NCBI RefSeq assembly: GCF_041146395.1
Contig: NC_091006.1
Span: forward strand, 3,478,001 to 3,542,000
Origin: Eulemur rufifrons
Lineage: Eukaryota; Chordata; Mammalia; Primates; Lemuridae
Length of the DNA: 64,000 bases
Direction of reading: 5' to 3'
Position 1 is the stretch's first letter, and each line of letters opens with the position of its first letter. Shown here piece after piece: positions 40,530-50,822 of the stretch. A model generated the notes under the pieces. It did not search any database. It was not told where the DNA came from and saw only the letters and a program-made list of their open reading frames with translations. A program made the translations under genes and the position numbers.

Positions 40530-40600
40530 ACCACCGCGGGGCGGGGCACGGGCCGGGGGCGGGGCGCCGGGCGGGCGCGGCGCTATTTCCAGCCTCGCCG
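40530..40600 (+). promoter_or_regulatory. Core promoter region with GC boxes
   Basis: Two consensus Sp1/KLF sites (GGGGCGGGGC at 40538-40547 and GGGGGCGGGGC at 40555-40565) and a further GGGCGGGCGCGG stretch lie 370-430 bp upstream of the splice donor. The transcription start is inferred to lie between about 40585 and 40680. It cannot be fixed from sequence. Confidence 0.6.
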
Positions 40601-40974
40601 GAGGCTTCGCTAGCACTTCGCTGGGAGACTTCCCGGCGTGCGAGCCGTATCCGGCAGCGTTGCGGGGAGGAGAGAGGACGAGGCGGCGGCGGTGGCGGCG
40701 GCGGCCGGAGGTGGGGGACCGACCGGGCCAGGGACGAGGAGGAGCGCGCCACCACACCCTCTCCCTCTCCCGCGCGCTGCGGCCGCCGGCCCCCGCCGCT
40801 CGCCACCGACCGCTCCGGGTTCCGCTCGGTTCCGCTCGGAGCGGGAGGAGGCACCGGGCCCTGGCTGGGGCGGAGGTCCTCCCTGCCGCCTTGGCGCCCC
40901 GAGCGGAGGGCTTGCGGCGGGGGGCCGCGCCCGACCGGAGGCGCCTGCGGCCTCGAGAGCGTCGGCCGCACCAG
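40600..40974 (+). other. Presumed untranslated first exon of an unidentified gene
   Basis: The 3' boundary is set by a near-perfect splice donor, CAG|GTAAGT, with the exon's last base at 40974. The 5' boundary is approximate. Reading from the GC boxes to the donor I find no ATG on the plus strand, so this is most simply a 5'-UTR exon, with translation starting in a later exon. A GGC/CGG-rich tract (40680-40715) would form strong RNA structure. I do not recognise the gene. A long non-coding RNA is an alternative. Confidence 0.6.
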
Positions 40975-40980
40975 GTAAGT
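40972..40980 (+). other. Splice donor site
   Basis: CAGGTAAGT matches the mammalian 5' splice-site consensus at every position (exonic CAG, intronic GTAAGT). It lies in the CpG island, as expected for a first exon. Confidence 0.8.
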
Positions 40981-41960
40981 GGCCACGTCCTGCCCCACCC
41001 CTGCTGCTGCCCCGCGCAGCCTCCGGGCCTGCGGGGACGCCCCGAGGGGTCCGGCGCGGGCCCTGGACAGCGCTGCGCGCCAACCCCGAGACCTGACGCG
41101 GACAGGAGTCCGCAGCCGCGGGCGAAGGTGGAGCGCGCGGGGCTCCGATCTGGCCGTACTTTGGGGACCGGCCCTAGTAGCGGGAACTTTAATTAGACTT
41201 TCTCTCCTTGGATCTCATCGCCGCCGCGCGTCTGTCAACTGCCGCCCCTCGGGCTCACTCGGTCCCTCCAGACCCCGCTCCTCCTCCCGGCCCTGGGCGC
41301 TGGGCGTGGGGAGGCAGCGTCGGGCGCCGAGAGGGCCGGGCCGGAGCTCCCAGGGCGCCGGGGCTTTCCCGCGCGCTCGGAGCCGGGACTAGGGCGGGCG
41401 GTGGCAGGCAGGGACGAGGGGGGAACTTAGCGGTGGCCTCGGCTTCCCACCGAGCGGCGGAAGGTGCCCCCGCCCTCCACTTGCGCGCATCCCCACCTCG
41501 CGACTCTCCAGGGCACCGGCCTGTTCTGTGCCGGAGGCGAGTGCGTGTGCGTCAGCCACCGTGTGAAGGTGTGTGCGTGCGTGTGTCCGGGAGTGCGGGA
41601 GTCCGAGCCCCGGCGGCTCCGGTGGGCGGGGAAAGGACCAATTCGCCGCGGGACCCAGCCGAGCCCTCCGGCTGCGGGCTGCTGCTTCTGCTCGCCAGCT
41701 CTGGCCTCCCGGAGGCGCGTTCGCGGGCCTGGCAGAGCCAGCGCCGGCGCGTGGGTCAGAGGTGACCCCCTGACTTGCCTGGCACGGGACTCCCGCGGCC
41801 CTAACTTTCCCGGCACATCCTGCCTCCAGGCCCTGCGACCCCGACCCAGAGCTGGCGCGGCCGCTGCGCCCTGGGCTGTGGGAGCTCACCGCTCGGCGCT
41901 TGGTTCTAACCGAGAAGTAGAGGCCGATCCTGGGGCTCTCTGCCCCGCAGCCGTCTCCGG

Positions 41961-42689
41961 TATCCTAGTGGACCCCGCGTCCCCGGGCCGCCCCCCCAGC
42001 TGGACCCTGAGCAGTGGTTGGCTCTGTTGGGAGAACACGCGTCCCGGGCCCTCTGCAGCTCCTCAGCGAGGATCTGGCCGGCTGCAGAGCACGTGGGAGA
42101 GACGGCCCAGTGCAGGGACAGCGGTGGCTCTGGAGCGCAGGGGTGCGGGTGCGGGGACGGAAGAGTAAGGGGCAGATTAGTTCCTTTCTCATACCCCGCC
42201 GCCATGCTCACGAGCGACACTACCAAGCTCACTTTTTGGGGGTGACTTCTCGCTTCTGCCCTTGACCCTTGCCCGTGGGTGGGGAAGGAAGGCAGAGCAG
42301 CCTAAGCAGCAGGAGTGCCAGAGCCCTCTTTAAAATGTCCCCACTGCCTTGGGCTCTGCTGCCCACCTGCTGTCCCTGGCCCGAAGGCAAGGCAGACAGG
42401 CCCAGGAAGGAGTGACGCTGGCGCCAGGAGGAGATGCTCTTTTAATGAAGACATCCCAGCACATAAGGCAGGACAGGGTCTGGGGACCTCTTGGGGGCCG
42501 TGGAAGCATATTCGTGAGCCTTCAGCAGACCTTCCTCTGGGAAGTGACCCACAGGAGGGATAAGATTTAGACCTGTAAGAGACCGGGCCTCAATAGGGTG
42601 GGCGCTCAATAATCCAGTAGCATTTGAACACACAAAACCTCAAAGCCTGACTCCATCCCATCACCTGGCGCAGTTCCCCCTGGGACACA
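41961..42689. other. GC-rich DNA downstream of the CpG island
   Basis: This is presumably the first intron of the gene with the untranslated exon. No repeat or second exon is recognised. Confidence 0.4.
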
Positions 42690-43265
42690 CAAATGGCACA
42701 ACGTAGTTATTTATTTACCTGGAATCAGATTCCACAAGAGTGAATTACGTTCCCCAGGTATTGATTTTTTTAAAAGACCCCAAATTAAAAAGTCAAGGCT
42801 TTCTTAAAAGCAAGGTCAAGGATTAATTATTTATGGACATCAATCAGGCAGTGAGGGGGCTGATTGCTAAATTGCCTGAGTGGGCAAAATGAACATCTTC
42901 TGACTTTCCTTGGCTCTGGCTGGGACAGGAGAGCAGGCCCGTCTGACCTGGGCTTGGCAAAGCATTCCCGGACTGTGACCGGCGGAGGAGGCTTTGTAAC
43001 TCAGCCTGCTGTTTGAGATGCCTTTTTAATCTTGTAGCCAGAATATCACTTGGGAAATTTCATGCATATTTGCTGTGTTTCCGTAATGAACATTTACTGA
43101 TTACAGAGTATCAAGGGAATTTCATTTTTTAAACATTTATTCAAATCTCTGTTTATGTAAGCTAATAAGTCTGGGAAAGTTCAGTAACTACTTTTTTGCC
43201 GTATGGTTGTTGGGAAAGTGTGCCTGGCGGGCTCATCTCAGAATTTGCCTTCAATTCACATAAAA
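42690..43265. promoter_or_regulatory. Candidate intronic conserved non-coding element, strong
   Basis: About 570 bp are AT-rich and repeat-free, directly downstream of the CpG island. Motifs include GTAGTTATTTATTTACC, GATTAATTATTTATGGACATCAATCA and GCTGATTGCTAAATTGCC, followed by TTTTTAATCTTGTAGCC and CTAATAAGTC. The TAATTA core next to ATCAATCA (a PBX/MEIS- or HNF1-like arrangement) is notable. The enhancer role is inference. Confidence 0.5.
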
Positions 43266-43679
43266 GAAAAGAGAGTCAGATTTTCCTGATTGGAGACGTC
43301 GTGCAGGCTGCCGCCCCGCTCTGAGCTCTGAGTTCATGCCGGCGGCAGCCTGGTAGGCTTTTTGTGGTTTTGCTGATGGAAGAAACGATGGGCGCTGAGA
43401 GCTTTGCTCGTGGGTTGCTGATGCATCTGGTTGGAGGAACCTGTGGTGGGCACAGCAGTGTGTGTGGGGGCTGGCGGGGGAGGTGTGGCCCAAGCCGAGG
43501 TCCCTGCTGACTGCTGACTTCCCCGTCTCCTGCCCGCTGCCTGGCCTGGAGTCTGAGACCCTTGTCTTAGCTGCCCCCGCTGCACCCAGCTTGGAAGATG
43601 TCACCTCCCCAGTTTACCTGTGCATGGCAGTCACACTGGAGAAATGTGGGCAAGGGGGTAACCATGGGCAGGAAAGTGG
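43266..43679. other. Unique DNA, nothing assigned
   Basis: This is GC-moderate sequence between two AT-rich islands. No exon or repeat was recognised. Confidence 0.4.
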
Positions 43680-43866
43680 ACAGAAGATTACAGCAGCTTC
43701 TTAATGAGCAATTAGAGTCGGTCAACACTGTGTGAACCAAGTGGCCAGCCTTTCCGCTAATCAGAAGGTAGTGAGTTATATACAGATTTATATCATGCTG
43801 GCCCAAGGGTATCATTGTGGCCCTGCCATGGGACAGCAAAAAAATTAAATAATCAAGGATGACATC
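43680..43866. promoter_or_regulatory. Candidate conserved non-coding element
   Basis: The block contains CTTCTTAATGAGCAATTAGAG, TTTCCGCTAATCAGAAGG and AAAAAAATTAAATAATCAAGG. Homeodomain-type cores (TAATGAG, CAATTAG, CTAATC) are concentrated in 190 bp of repeat-free sequence. Confidence 0.4.
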
Positions 43867-44714
43867 TGGATGTCTACGTGGCGTCAGTGTCCTGGGGCCT
43901 CAGGAACTTTGCTGGGGGTGGGCAGCCTCCATGGTGACAGCGTGGTGACAGTAGGTCCTTGGTGGTGTCTTTGGAATCACAGCCAGGACTGGTCTGACTC
44001 CAGAGCAGCTGTGTTCCCTCCCTCCTGGGAAAAGACTGACCAAAGGCAGTGGACACCCACAGGCTCAGCCCGGGGACCGAGCTGCATTAGCTCAGGTGGT
44101 AGAGGACGCAGGCAATGCCATCTCATTTCTCATCAGCCGAAGGACGTGTGACCCTGTGGCCAGTACATCGCTATGGGCAGAAGATGAGACTTACAGATTG
44201 GTCGTGGAAAAAAGTTGTGACTTTCATCCTGCACAAAACTGCCTGTCGTTTGTGATGTGGTGCTCTGGCCTGCACCTGCTGGCCTTCTTCCTGGCAGTTA
44301 GACACTCAGAAATGCGGCCTGGGCCACTGAGAGGCGGGGGACACCTGCAGCCATATGGGCTGACCCCGAGACGCAGCCCTGGCCCTGGGTGCAAAGCCAC
44401 CTTTCGGGCAGTGGGAGTGTCTGCGTCAGGCCTGGGCTGGGGGCAGCAGACACAGCCGTCCTCCCAGGCTGGTGGCCCTTGTCTCCCATTCCCATTCCCC
44501 ACCTGGAAGGCCATGAATTTCTGGGAGATCAGTGCTTCTGGGTGCTGGCGACTGAGGGCAAGGTGCCCTTTCCCTGCCAAGCCATGGTCAGAGCTGGCCC
44601 CGGTGAGTGACATTTATTTGAACTAAATTGGAACTGTCAACTTTGAAACCTGGAGCCAATGACTCCTGGTCCCACACTCTTGGTGCCAGGCCCGCCGTCA
44701 CTGTCCTTCACTCC
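43867..44714. other. Unique DNA, nothing assigned
   Basis: A 176-residue plus-strand open frame (44096-44626) has no visible domain, and frames on the other strand overlap it. I do not consider it coding. Confidence 0.4.
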
Positions 44715-45300
44715 GCCCTCCACGAACGTTTATTGAGGACGTGTCAGGTGTCTGTTGCTGTGCCAGGCCCTGGGGACACAAACTGGACAAAACTAAGGGT
44801 GGTCCCTGCCCTTGTGGGGTTTGTGGTTGGTGGGACAGAGACGCCCCATCATTCATTCCTCACTCATTCATTCTCTGTCAGACAAAGACATTAATAAAAA
44901 TAATAACACGTGTGTGATTCGAATCTGTGGTAACGATATCAAGGGCACACCGCGTCGTTGTGAGACCTGCGGGAGCGCAATCCGACGACCTAGGCGGTGG
45001 GGTTGAGGGACTCCTCCTCCGAGGTGGCCCTTCAGCCGAGGTGTGAAGGAGGAGCCGGGACTAAGCAGGGTGGGGTGGGAGGAAAGGACGGAGAGAGGGC
45101 ACCCGGGCAGGCGACAGCGTGCACAGAGGTCCCCTGTGGAGGGAGCGTGTGACGGGGACATGGGGCCCCGTGCAGGGGCTGTGGGAAGCCCGTGTGGCCA
45201 GCAGAGCGAGGAAGGGGCTGGAGGCCTGCCTGTGCAGGGCCTTCAAGTCCCGGGAGGGATTTGGAACTTCGTCCCAGGAACTGCTGCAGGGTAGGAGACC
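44715..45300. repeat. Ancient interspersed repeat, family uncertain
   Basis: 'cgtttattgaggacgtgtcagg', then 'ctgtgccaggccctggggacaca' resembles L2/MIR-superfamily ends. The later 'gcctgtgcagggccttcaag' and 'ggatttggaacttcgtcccagg' part resembles a common ancient mammalian repeat. Heavy CpG content has accumulated over it. Confidence 0.45.
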
Positions 45301-46964
45301 GGCGAGGAGGGGGCAGCAGTAACCCTAGAGAAAGATGACTGTGGTCCTGACCCGTGGGTGGGCGTGAATCCTACAGGAACCGGGGCAGGGTCAGGTGTGG
45401 GAGCGGAGGTGTAAGGGTGGTCGGGGCCGGGACTCGTGGCGCTGTCAGGAGCTGTGCGTCCCCTGAGGCAGGGCCGCCCCTGGGGTCCTAAGTGCCCATC
45501 CACTCTTGCTGGTAGAGCCTCCCAGGACGGAATGGCCGGGCAGCTGGTTGTGTGGCCCTGCCTTTGTGCCCCGCCCCCGCCCACCTCCTTCCGGCTGTCC
45601 TCCAAGCCCGTGGGCCTCCCACTGCACCCGTGTGCTCACCACTCAGCATGCTCAGTAAGTGACAGCCCAGTGTGCAGGGCTCCATGGTGAGGACAAGCTG
45701 CCTGAGGCCCAGACCATGGTCCTGCTTCACCTTTAGCTTCTGGTCCCAGCTGGGCCATGCTCGTTCAGGGCTGGGTCCCTGGGGAAGGGAGCGAAGCTGT
45801 TGCCGGCTGCTCTGGGCTGGGCGCTCCCGTGCGCTGATGGACGCCCACCTTCCTCTGGAGTTGACTGGCTGTGGGCCTGCTGGCCAGCAGCGGCCTGGGC
45901 CTGTGTTTCGTCCACTTAACATCCTGCTCCCCCAGTAGGTCCTTCAGCTGCCCGCTTGATGTAAGCCGGCAGCCGGCCGGCGCCTGCCCCAGAAAGAAGC
46001 CCTCTCTTGCAGCTTTCCCTCACTCTCGACCCTCCTTCTCCTCCTCCCCGAGGGAGCCGGTCTGTGTCTGCTCCCACCCTCTGGGAGGGGCTCTGCCCAC
46101 CCGCTCTGATGTCTGCAGCTCAGCCCAGGCCCCGGCTTCCCTGCAAACACTGCTGGGTCCACCAGGCTCTGTGCTCTGGAGCTGGGGGTGGGGGAGCAGG
46201 GCTGTGAGTCACCCCGTTTCCCGTTGTGCCCACGTTGCTGGCTGCAGGCCCTGAGCCAAGTGGCTGCCGAGCTGCAGGCAACAGCCCAGGTCGCTGTCAC
46301 CTTGTCCTCGCTGTGTGGGCCTGAGCCAGCTCCTCCCTCGCTGGGCCAGACTCAGGGACGGGAGAGATGGGAGCCAAGCGAGGGTGCAGGAGTGACAGAT
46401 CCCCTCCCCGGTCCCCTAGGCCTCTCCTCAGCCCCCCCGGACTCTTGCCCAGAGGGTGGCAGCTCCAGACTGGCCCTCCTGGGCTGGCCTGGCCACTCGC
46501 CTCTTCTGACTGCTGCCTTCACCACCACGGACCCCCGAAGTGCCCAGATGCTCATCAGTGGGAAGGTGACGCAGGCGAGCCCCTCTGCCAGCCGCCCCTA
46601 GGCCGGGCACAGATTGACTCACACTTGGCAGACGAGTCGTCCCCACCTTCAGGGCTGCCTCTTTTGGGGGCTGAGTCATCTCTCTGGACAAGTCTCATCT
46701 TCCCAGCCTTGTGAGCACGGGGACCCTCCTCCAGCCTTGGGATGAGGGGCTCTGTTTCCTGTGCCATAGGAAGGCCGTGCCTGAGGGGAGCACCCAGGCC
46801 CCCAGCTGACCCGGTCCTTCCTGGGCAGCCTCTTACCTGCTCTGAGAAGCCGGGGGAACACACAGGCTACCGTGCTGGCGCACATGCCGCTCTCTCCAGC
46901 TGTGTTGGCCACGAGGAGCTCGGCATGGAGAAGGCACCCAGTGACTGCTTGCTGGGTGAGCTAA
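45301..46964. other. GC-rich unique DNA
   Basis: This stretch has overlapping shadow frames on all strands. No exon is supported and no repeat family is recognised. Confidence 0.4.
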
Positions 46965-46966
46965 AC

Positions 46967-47330
46967 TGTGCAGTCCGTCTACACTGGTAGAGCCAGTGCA
47001 TGGCGCAGGTGGTCTGTTTACGCTGGTGGAGCCAGTCAGTGGTGCACGCGGTCTGTCTACACTGGCCGAGCCCGTGTGTGGTGCAGGCAGTCTGTCCAAC
47101 ACTGGTTGAGCCCCAGTTCATGATGCAGGCCATCTGTTAACATTGGTTGAGCTCAGCACCTGTCTACACAGTCTGTCTACACTGGTCAAGCCAGTGCATT
47201 ATGCAAGCCATTCTGTCTAAACCGGTTGAGCTAGTGCTCAAACAGGCACTCTGTCTACACTGGCGGGGCTTATCTTGTGATTCAGGCAGTCCACCTGCAC
47301 GAGTTGAGCCAGAGGGTGATGCAGCCAGCG
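46967..47330. repeat. 39-bp minisatellite, nine imperfect copies
   Basis: Copies begin with a gtctgtctac-like segment at 46973, 47012, 47051, 47090, 47132, 47171, 47211, 47249 and 47289, with spacings of 39, 39, 39, 42, 39, 40, 38 and 40 bp. Each has the order 'gtctgtctacactgg', '(t/g)gagccagtg', 'catgatgcagg'. Copies differ from each other at several positions. On the minus strand the 39-bp period gives a 13-residue repeat (for example TGSTSV) in a short open frame, which the irregular spacers break. Confidence 0.85.
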
Positions 47331-47739
47331 TCTGGCTCGCTGAGGCCAGTGTTCTGGGTTCCTTCTGACACCGTCCCCTTTTTGTATGTGGTTCTGTGTT
47401 CCGGGAACACTCTTTCCTACCCCTTCCCCATGCATGTCTCCGTCCAGTTTGATTCCTACTTCCCAGGAGCTTTCCCGTGTGTATTCTAATCCCTTTGGCA
47501 GAGGCTGGCTCAGGGCTGGGAGTGATCTCGCCTGGCCGTCGCCTCTCCCATTGTTGTGCTTGGGGCTGAGCCCGCTGCCCGTGCAGGGGCCACCTGCCAT
47601 CGGTGGTTATCACCGCCTTGCCATCCCCCACGGCAGCCACACGTGGGCCTTCTTCTCACAAGTCATTTAGTGAGGATTACCGCCTCGGTGTGCGTGGTAA
47701 ATTGCTTCTCTCCTGGTTGGGTCCATCTTGCCGTTTCCC
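47331..47739. other. Unique DNA, nothing assigned
   Basis: I recognise no repeat, RNA gene or exon between the minisatellite and the next AT-rich island. Confidence 0.4.
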
Positions 47740-47890
47740 GCTTAGATTTGGGACCTCATGAGATTTGGCCTCATCTGCAAATTTAATTTCATGACCATTC
47801 ATCCCTGTGAAAGCACAATCTACGCCTATTATTTAACTCTTCTCAATTCCCTCTTCCGTGGATTAACGTGTCAATGGACAGCCATGGCAA
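47740..47890. promoter_or_regulatory. Candidate conserved non-coding element, short
   Basis: This repeat-free AT-rich block contains GCAAATTTAATTTCATGACC, CCTATTATTTAACTC and GTGGATTAACGTG. Support is composition only. Confidence 0.35.
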
Positions 47891-47934
47891 CCACCTACAG
47901 CCCTCCGCTCACGCAGCCGCCCCTGGGTTGTGAC

Positions 47935-48075
47935 TGAAGCCAGCGCCTGGAGTCACACCGCCTGGGTTCAAATCCCAGCTGTACCACGTGTTTACTGTGT
48001 GGACCAGAGACTCGGTTTCCTCATCTATAAAATGGGATGACAGTAGAACCCGCCTCTTAGAGCCGTTGTGCCTGA
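47935..48075 (+). repeat. MIR SINE
   Basis: 'tggagtcacaccgcctgggttcaaatcccagctgtaccac', read from 47948, and 'cggtttcctcatctataaaatggga' are clear MIR core sequences in sense orientation. Confidence 0.8.
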
Positions 48076-48289
48076 CCGATGGCCAGCCCACAATTCATGG
48101 CAGCTGCTCCTGTCATTATCATCACCCCAGGTGCACACGGCCCTTTTCTGCTTGCGTGCCAGGAATCGTGTTGGTCAAGGGCCTTGCCTGGTAGTGTGAC
48201 CGAGGCCTAGGGGGCGTGTGGCCCCACTGGCCAGTGTTCCCCAAATCCTGCTTTTTCTAAGCAGGTTCCCAAAGACGCCTTTTCCCTGT

Positions 48290-49080
48290 TCTGGATTCAC
48301 CACAGCACATTTTTAGACCTGCCATTCCGAGCATGGCGTGCATACAGAGAAGTGAATAGATCACAGGTGTCCAGTGCAGTGAATATCCACAAGCCCAGCA
48401 CGCCTGTGTCCCCGGCTCCAGCGCAGGGACCAGAACGTGACTGGCGCCCCAGCACCCCCAGACCTCTTGCAGTCACTTCCCTCCACCACCGGTATGTGCT
48501 CTCCTTACCTTTAACGGTGTGGCTGGTTTTCCTTGTTTTAAACTTAATAGAAATAGAATCACATGGCCTGGTGCTCTGGGGTCGCGTCAGTGTCACGTTT
48601 GTGAGATTCATTCACATTGTGAGTCACTGTAGTGTGTTCGTTCCTGTTACTCCGTAGGATCCCATTGCATGGATCTACCTCATTTCTCCGTTCCCTTGTT
48701 GATCGACGTTTGGGTTGTTTGGAGTTTTTGGCTGCTAGGCACGGTACCGCTGTGGACGTTCTTGCGTCTGTCTGTTGGGCGTGTGTGCACACTTTTGATG
48801 AGTGTGTGCTTAGAGGAGAATCGCTGGGTCCCAGTACGTGGCTCTTTTGCAGGTGCTGCCGGTGTCCTGACGTGCCTGTGCTGATTCCCCCGCCCCACCG
48901 GTCACATGTGAGAGTCGCAGTTGCTCCACGTCCTGTTCAGAGCTTTGCGTTGTTGGTCTTTCTCATTTTAGCCATTTTGTGAGTACATAGAGGTATCGCA
49001 CTGTGGTTTTAATTTTATTTCTCAGATGACTAATACGGTTTATTTTTTTTGCCAAGGATATTCTGAACCTGAAAACGCTA
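48290..49080 (-). mobile_element. Antisense L1M 3' region
   Basis: 'ggatcccattgcatggatctacc', 'gatcgacgtttgggttgtttgg', 'gcacacttttgatgagtg', 'gagaatcgctgggtccca', 'gtcgcagttgctccacgtcctg' and 'gaggtatcgcactgtggttttaat' lie in the exact order of the antisense 3' part of old L1. Many new CpGs suggest GC-biased change after insertion. Confidence 0.75.
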
Positions 49081-49344
49081 TTTAACAAATTTGAAAATTC
49101 ACTTCTATCCCCAAATTGTAGAGTTCTTAAATGTGTAGGGGTGCTTGTGATTTCTTCTGCTGGGTGGGTGCGTTTGAATCTGCCCTGCTGAGGGATGCAG
49201 TAGACAGGTGTTTCTCTGGGTGGGTTTGGGGAACTGGCCACCTGCCCCGGAAACACCTGGGTTGCTGGTCAGAGAGGCAGATGCTGGGCCCGGCCTTGGA
49301 ATCGTCAGAGAACTCTTGATGCATTTGTCTCCTGGGCTCGTCTT

Positions 49345-49525
49345 TCTTCCCCTTTGCAAATTCCGTGAGCACTGAGGCTTGAGTTCACTGCTGTGTCCCG
49401 GTGCCCAAAACAGTCCTGCACAAAGTGGGGCCCCATAAGCACCCACACAACGAAGGCCTGCAAGGGTGGAGGGCTGCCCATTGGAGAGCTATGGAAGGCT
49501 TCCTGGAGGAGGCAAGCTTGAGACT
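49345..49525 (+). repeat. L2 3' end with flanking ancient repeat
   Basis: 'gcaaattccgtgagcactgagg', 'cactgctgtgtcccggtgccc' and 'aacagtcctgcacaaagtgg' follow the L2 3' end. 'ggaaggcttcctggaggaggc' follows, a motif common in ancient mammalian repeats. Confidence 0.45.
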
Positions 49526-49619
49526 GCATGTCGCAAAGGCCAGGGGTGAGAACTTTATACTGGTGCGATAGGAATTCTCTCCACGCTTTGGGACCACGAG
49601 GCATGGACAGTGTGAGCGA

Positions 49620-50065
49620 AATAGCAGTCACTTTAAAATAGGGCAGCAAATGAATCCACGATACACACTTTGTTTATGCGATTCGGAGGCGGGTGCATAA
49701 AGATGGAAGAGCTAAAAGCAGTTTGGGAAAAACAACACCTTTTTTTTTTTTTTGTGGGAAGACAGATTAGAGAGGTTTATGCTCTTCTGTGATAACTAAT
49801 ATGAAAGGTTTATCAAAGTTTAAAAAAAACCCTTGACGCTTTCTTCGGAATTGATTTGAAGACTTGGCAGATTTGAGGAATCATTCAGTAACGTTTTACG
49901 GGTCGATGCTAATTTGATGCTGCAGACCCGCACATCGCGCCAATTTACTGCCAAGCCAACATTAAGCGCGGACCTTCCGTGCAAGGTTTATAGGCAGACA
50001 GCTCATAAAGATGCATGCTTGACAAGTATTCTGCTTCTCTTAGGATGTGGAATATGAAGTGTTTA
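49620..50065. promoter_or_regulatory. Candidate conserved non-coding element
   Basis: 'acttgtttatgcgattcggagg'-type sequence, GTGATAACTAATATG, CTTCGGAATTGATTTG, GGTCGATGCTAATTTGATGC and CAATTTACTGCC, followed by CATAAAGATGCATGC, form a repeat-free block interrupted only by a T16 run at 49740-49754. Homeodomain-like TAATTT and CDX/HOX-like ATAAAG motifs are present. Confidence 0.45.
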
Positions 50066-50355
50066 TCAAAAACCACCTAAATCGCCCTTGCCTTTGACTC
50101 GTAAACAATCCAGGGACTTCAGGCCTGGACCCCATGCAATATTTCACGTCTCGCCACTCCGGGAACTGGTGCCTGCGAAGGGAGTCCTTGTCTCCAAAAG
50201 CCACAGTTGGAGGTAGAAGGAGCCCTGTGGGTGTGAGGTGCTGCAGAGGTCCACTTTGGAAAGGTTGCTGTCCTTCGTCTGCTGAATCACCTGTAGCCCA
50301 GGCATGGAGAAGCCAGGACCTGCAGCACGGCCCCTCATCCAGGAGGGTCTGAATA
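50066..50355. other. Unique DNA flanking a simple repeat
   Basis: Nothing beyond short shadow frames is seen here. It lies between a candidate element and the C-rich repeat. Confidence 0.4.
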
Positions 50356-50822
50356 TCCCCTTCCCATCCCCTTCCATTCCCCATCCCATCCCCATCCCAT
50401 CCCCTTCCCATCCACATCCTATCCCCTTCCCATCCCCTTCCCATCCCCATCCCCTCCCCATCCCCTCCCCATCCCCTTCCCATCCCCATCCCCATCCCCT
50501 TCCCATCCCCTTCCCATCCCCTTCCCATCCCCTCCCCATCCCCTTCCCCTCCCCTCCCCCTCCCCTCCCCCTCCCCTCCCCATCCCCTTCCCCTCCCCTC
50601 CCCATCCCCTCCCCATCCCCTCCCCATCCCCATCCCATCCCCTTCCCATCCCCATCCCATCCCCTTCCCATCCCCTTCCCATCCCCTTCCCATCCCCGTC
50701 CCATCCCCGTCCCATCCCCGTCCCATCCCCGTCCCATCCCCTTCCCATCCCCTTCCCATCCCCATCCCATCCCCTTCCCATCCCCATCCCATCCCCTTCC
50801 CATCCCCATCCCATCCCCTTCT
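50356..50822. repeat. C-rich simple repeat (CCCCWTCCCAT)n
   Basis: About 467 bp are built only from CCCCTTCCCAT, CCCCATCCCAT, CCCCGTCCCAT and CCCCTCC units. The plus strand is pyrimidine-rich with regular A. The minus strand is made of G3-G5 runs separated by AT, GAA or A. A central patch (about 50535-50600) is almost pure CCCCTCCC, and at least four CCCCGTCCCAT units occur around 50694-50740. Open frames on all strands (Met-Gly-Trp-Asp or Pro-Ser-His runs) are artefacts. Confidence 0.95.

Larger units (their letters stand above)
40180..41960. promoter_or_regulatory. CpG island
   Basis: About 1.8 kb has very high GC and frequent CpG, unlike any other part of the window. It contains GC-box sites at 40538-40547 and 40555-40565 and a cluster of CGG/GGC repeats around 40680-40715. 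No TATA box is seen near the presumed start. Such islands mark promoters, usually of broadly or developmentally expressed genes. The many long open frames here are a product of the base composition. Confidence 0.9.

Noticed and set aside
40067..41196. 300-residue open frames in the CpG island
   Set aside because: They start at non-ATG or unrelated positions, cross the splice donor, are Arg/Pro/Ala/Gly-rich and occur in all frames. This is expected from extreme GC content.
46833..47133. 13-residue repeat protein on the minus strand
   Set aside because: Spacings of 38, 40 and 42 bp break the frame, and there is no start or splice context. It is better explained as a minisatellite.
46967..47330. 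CRISPR-like array
   Set aside because: Units are directly adjacent with no unique spacers, and the host is a mammal.
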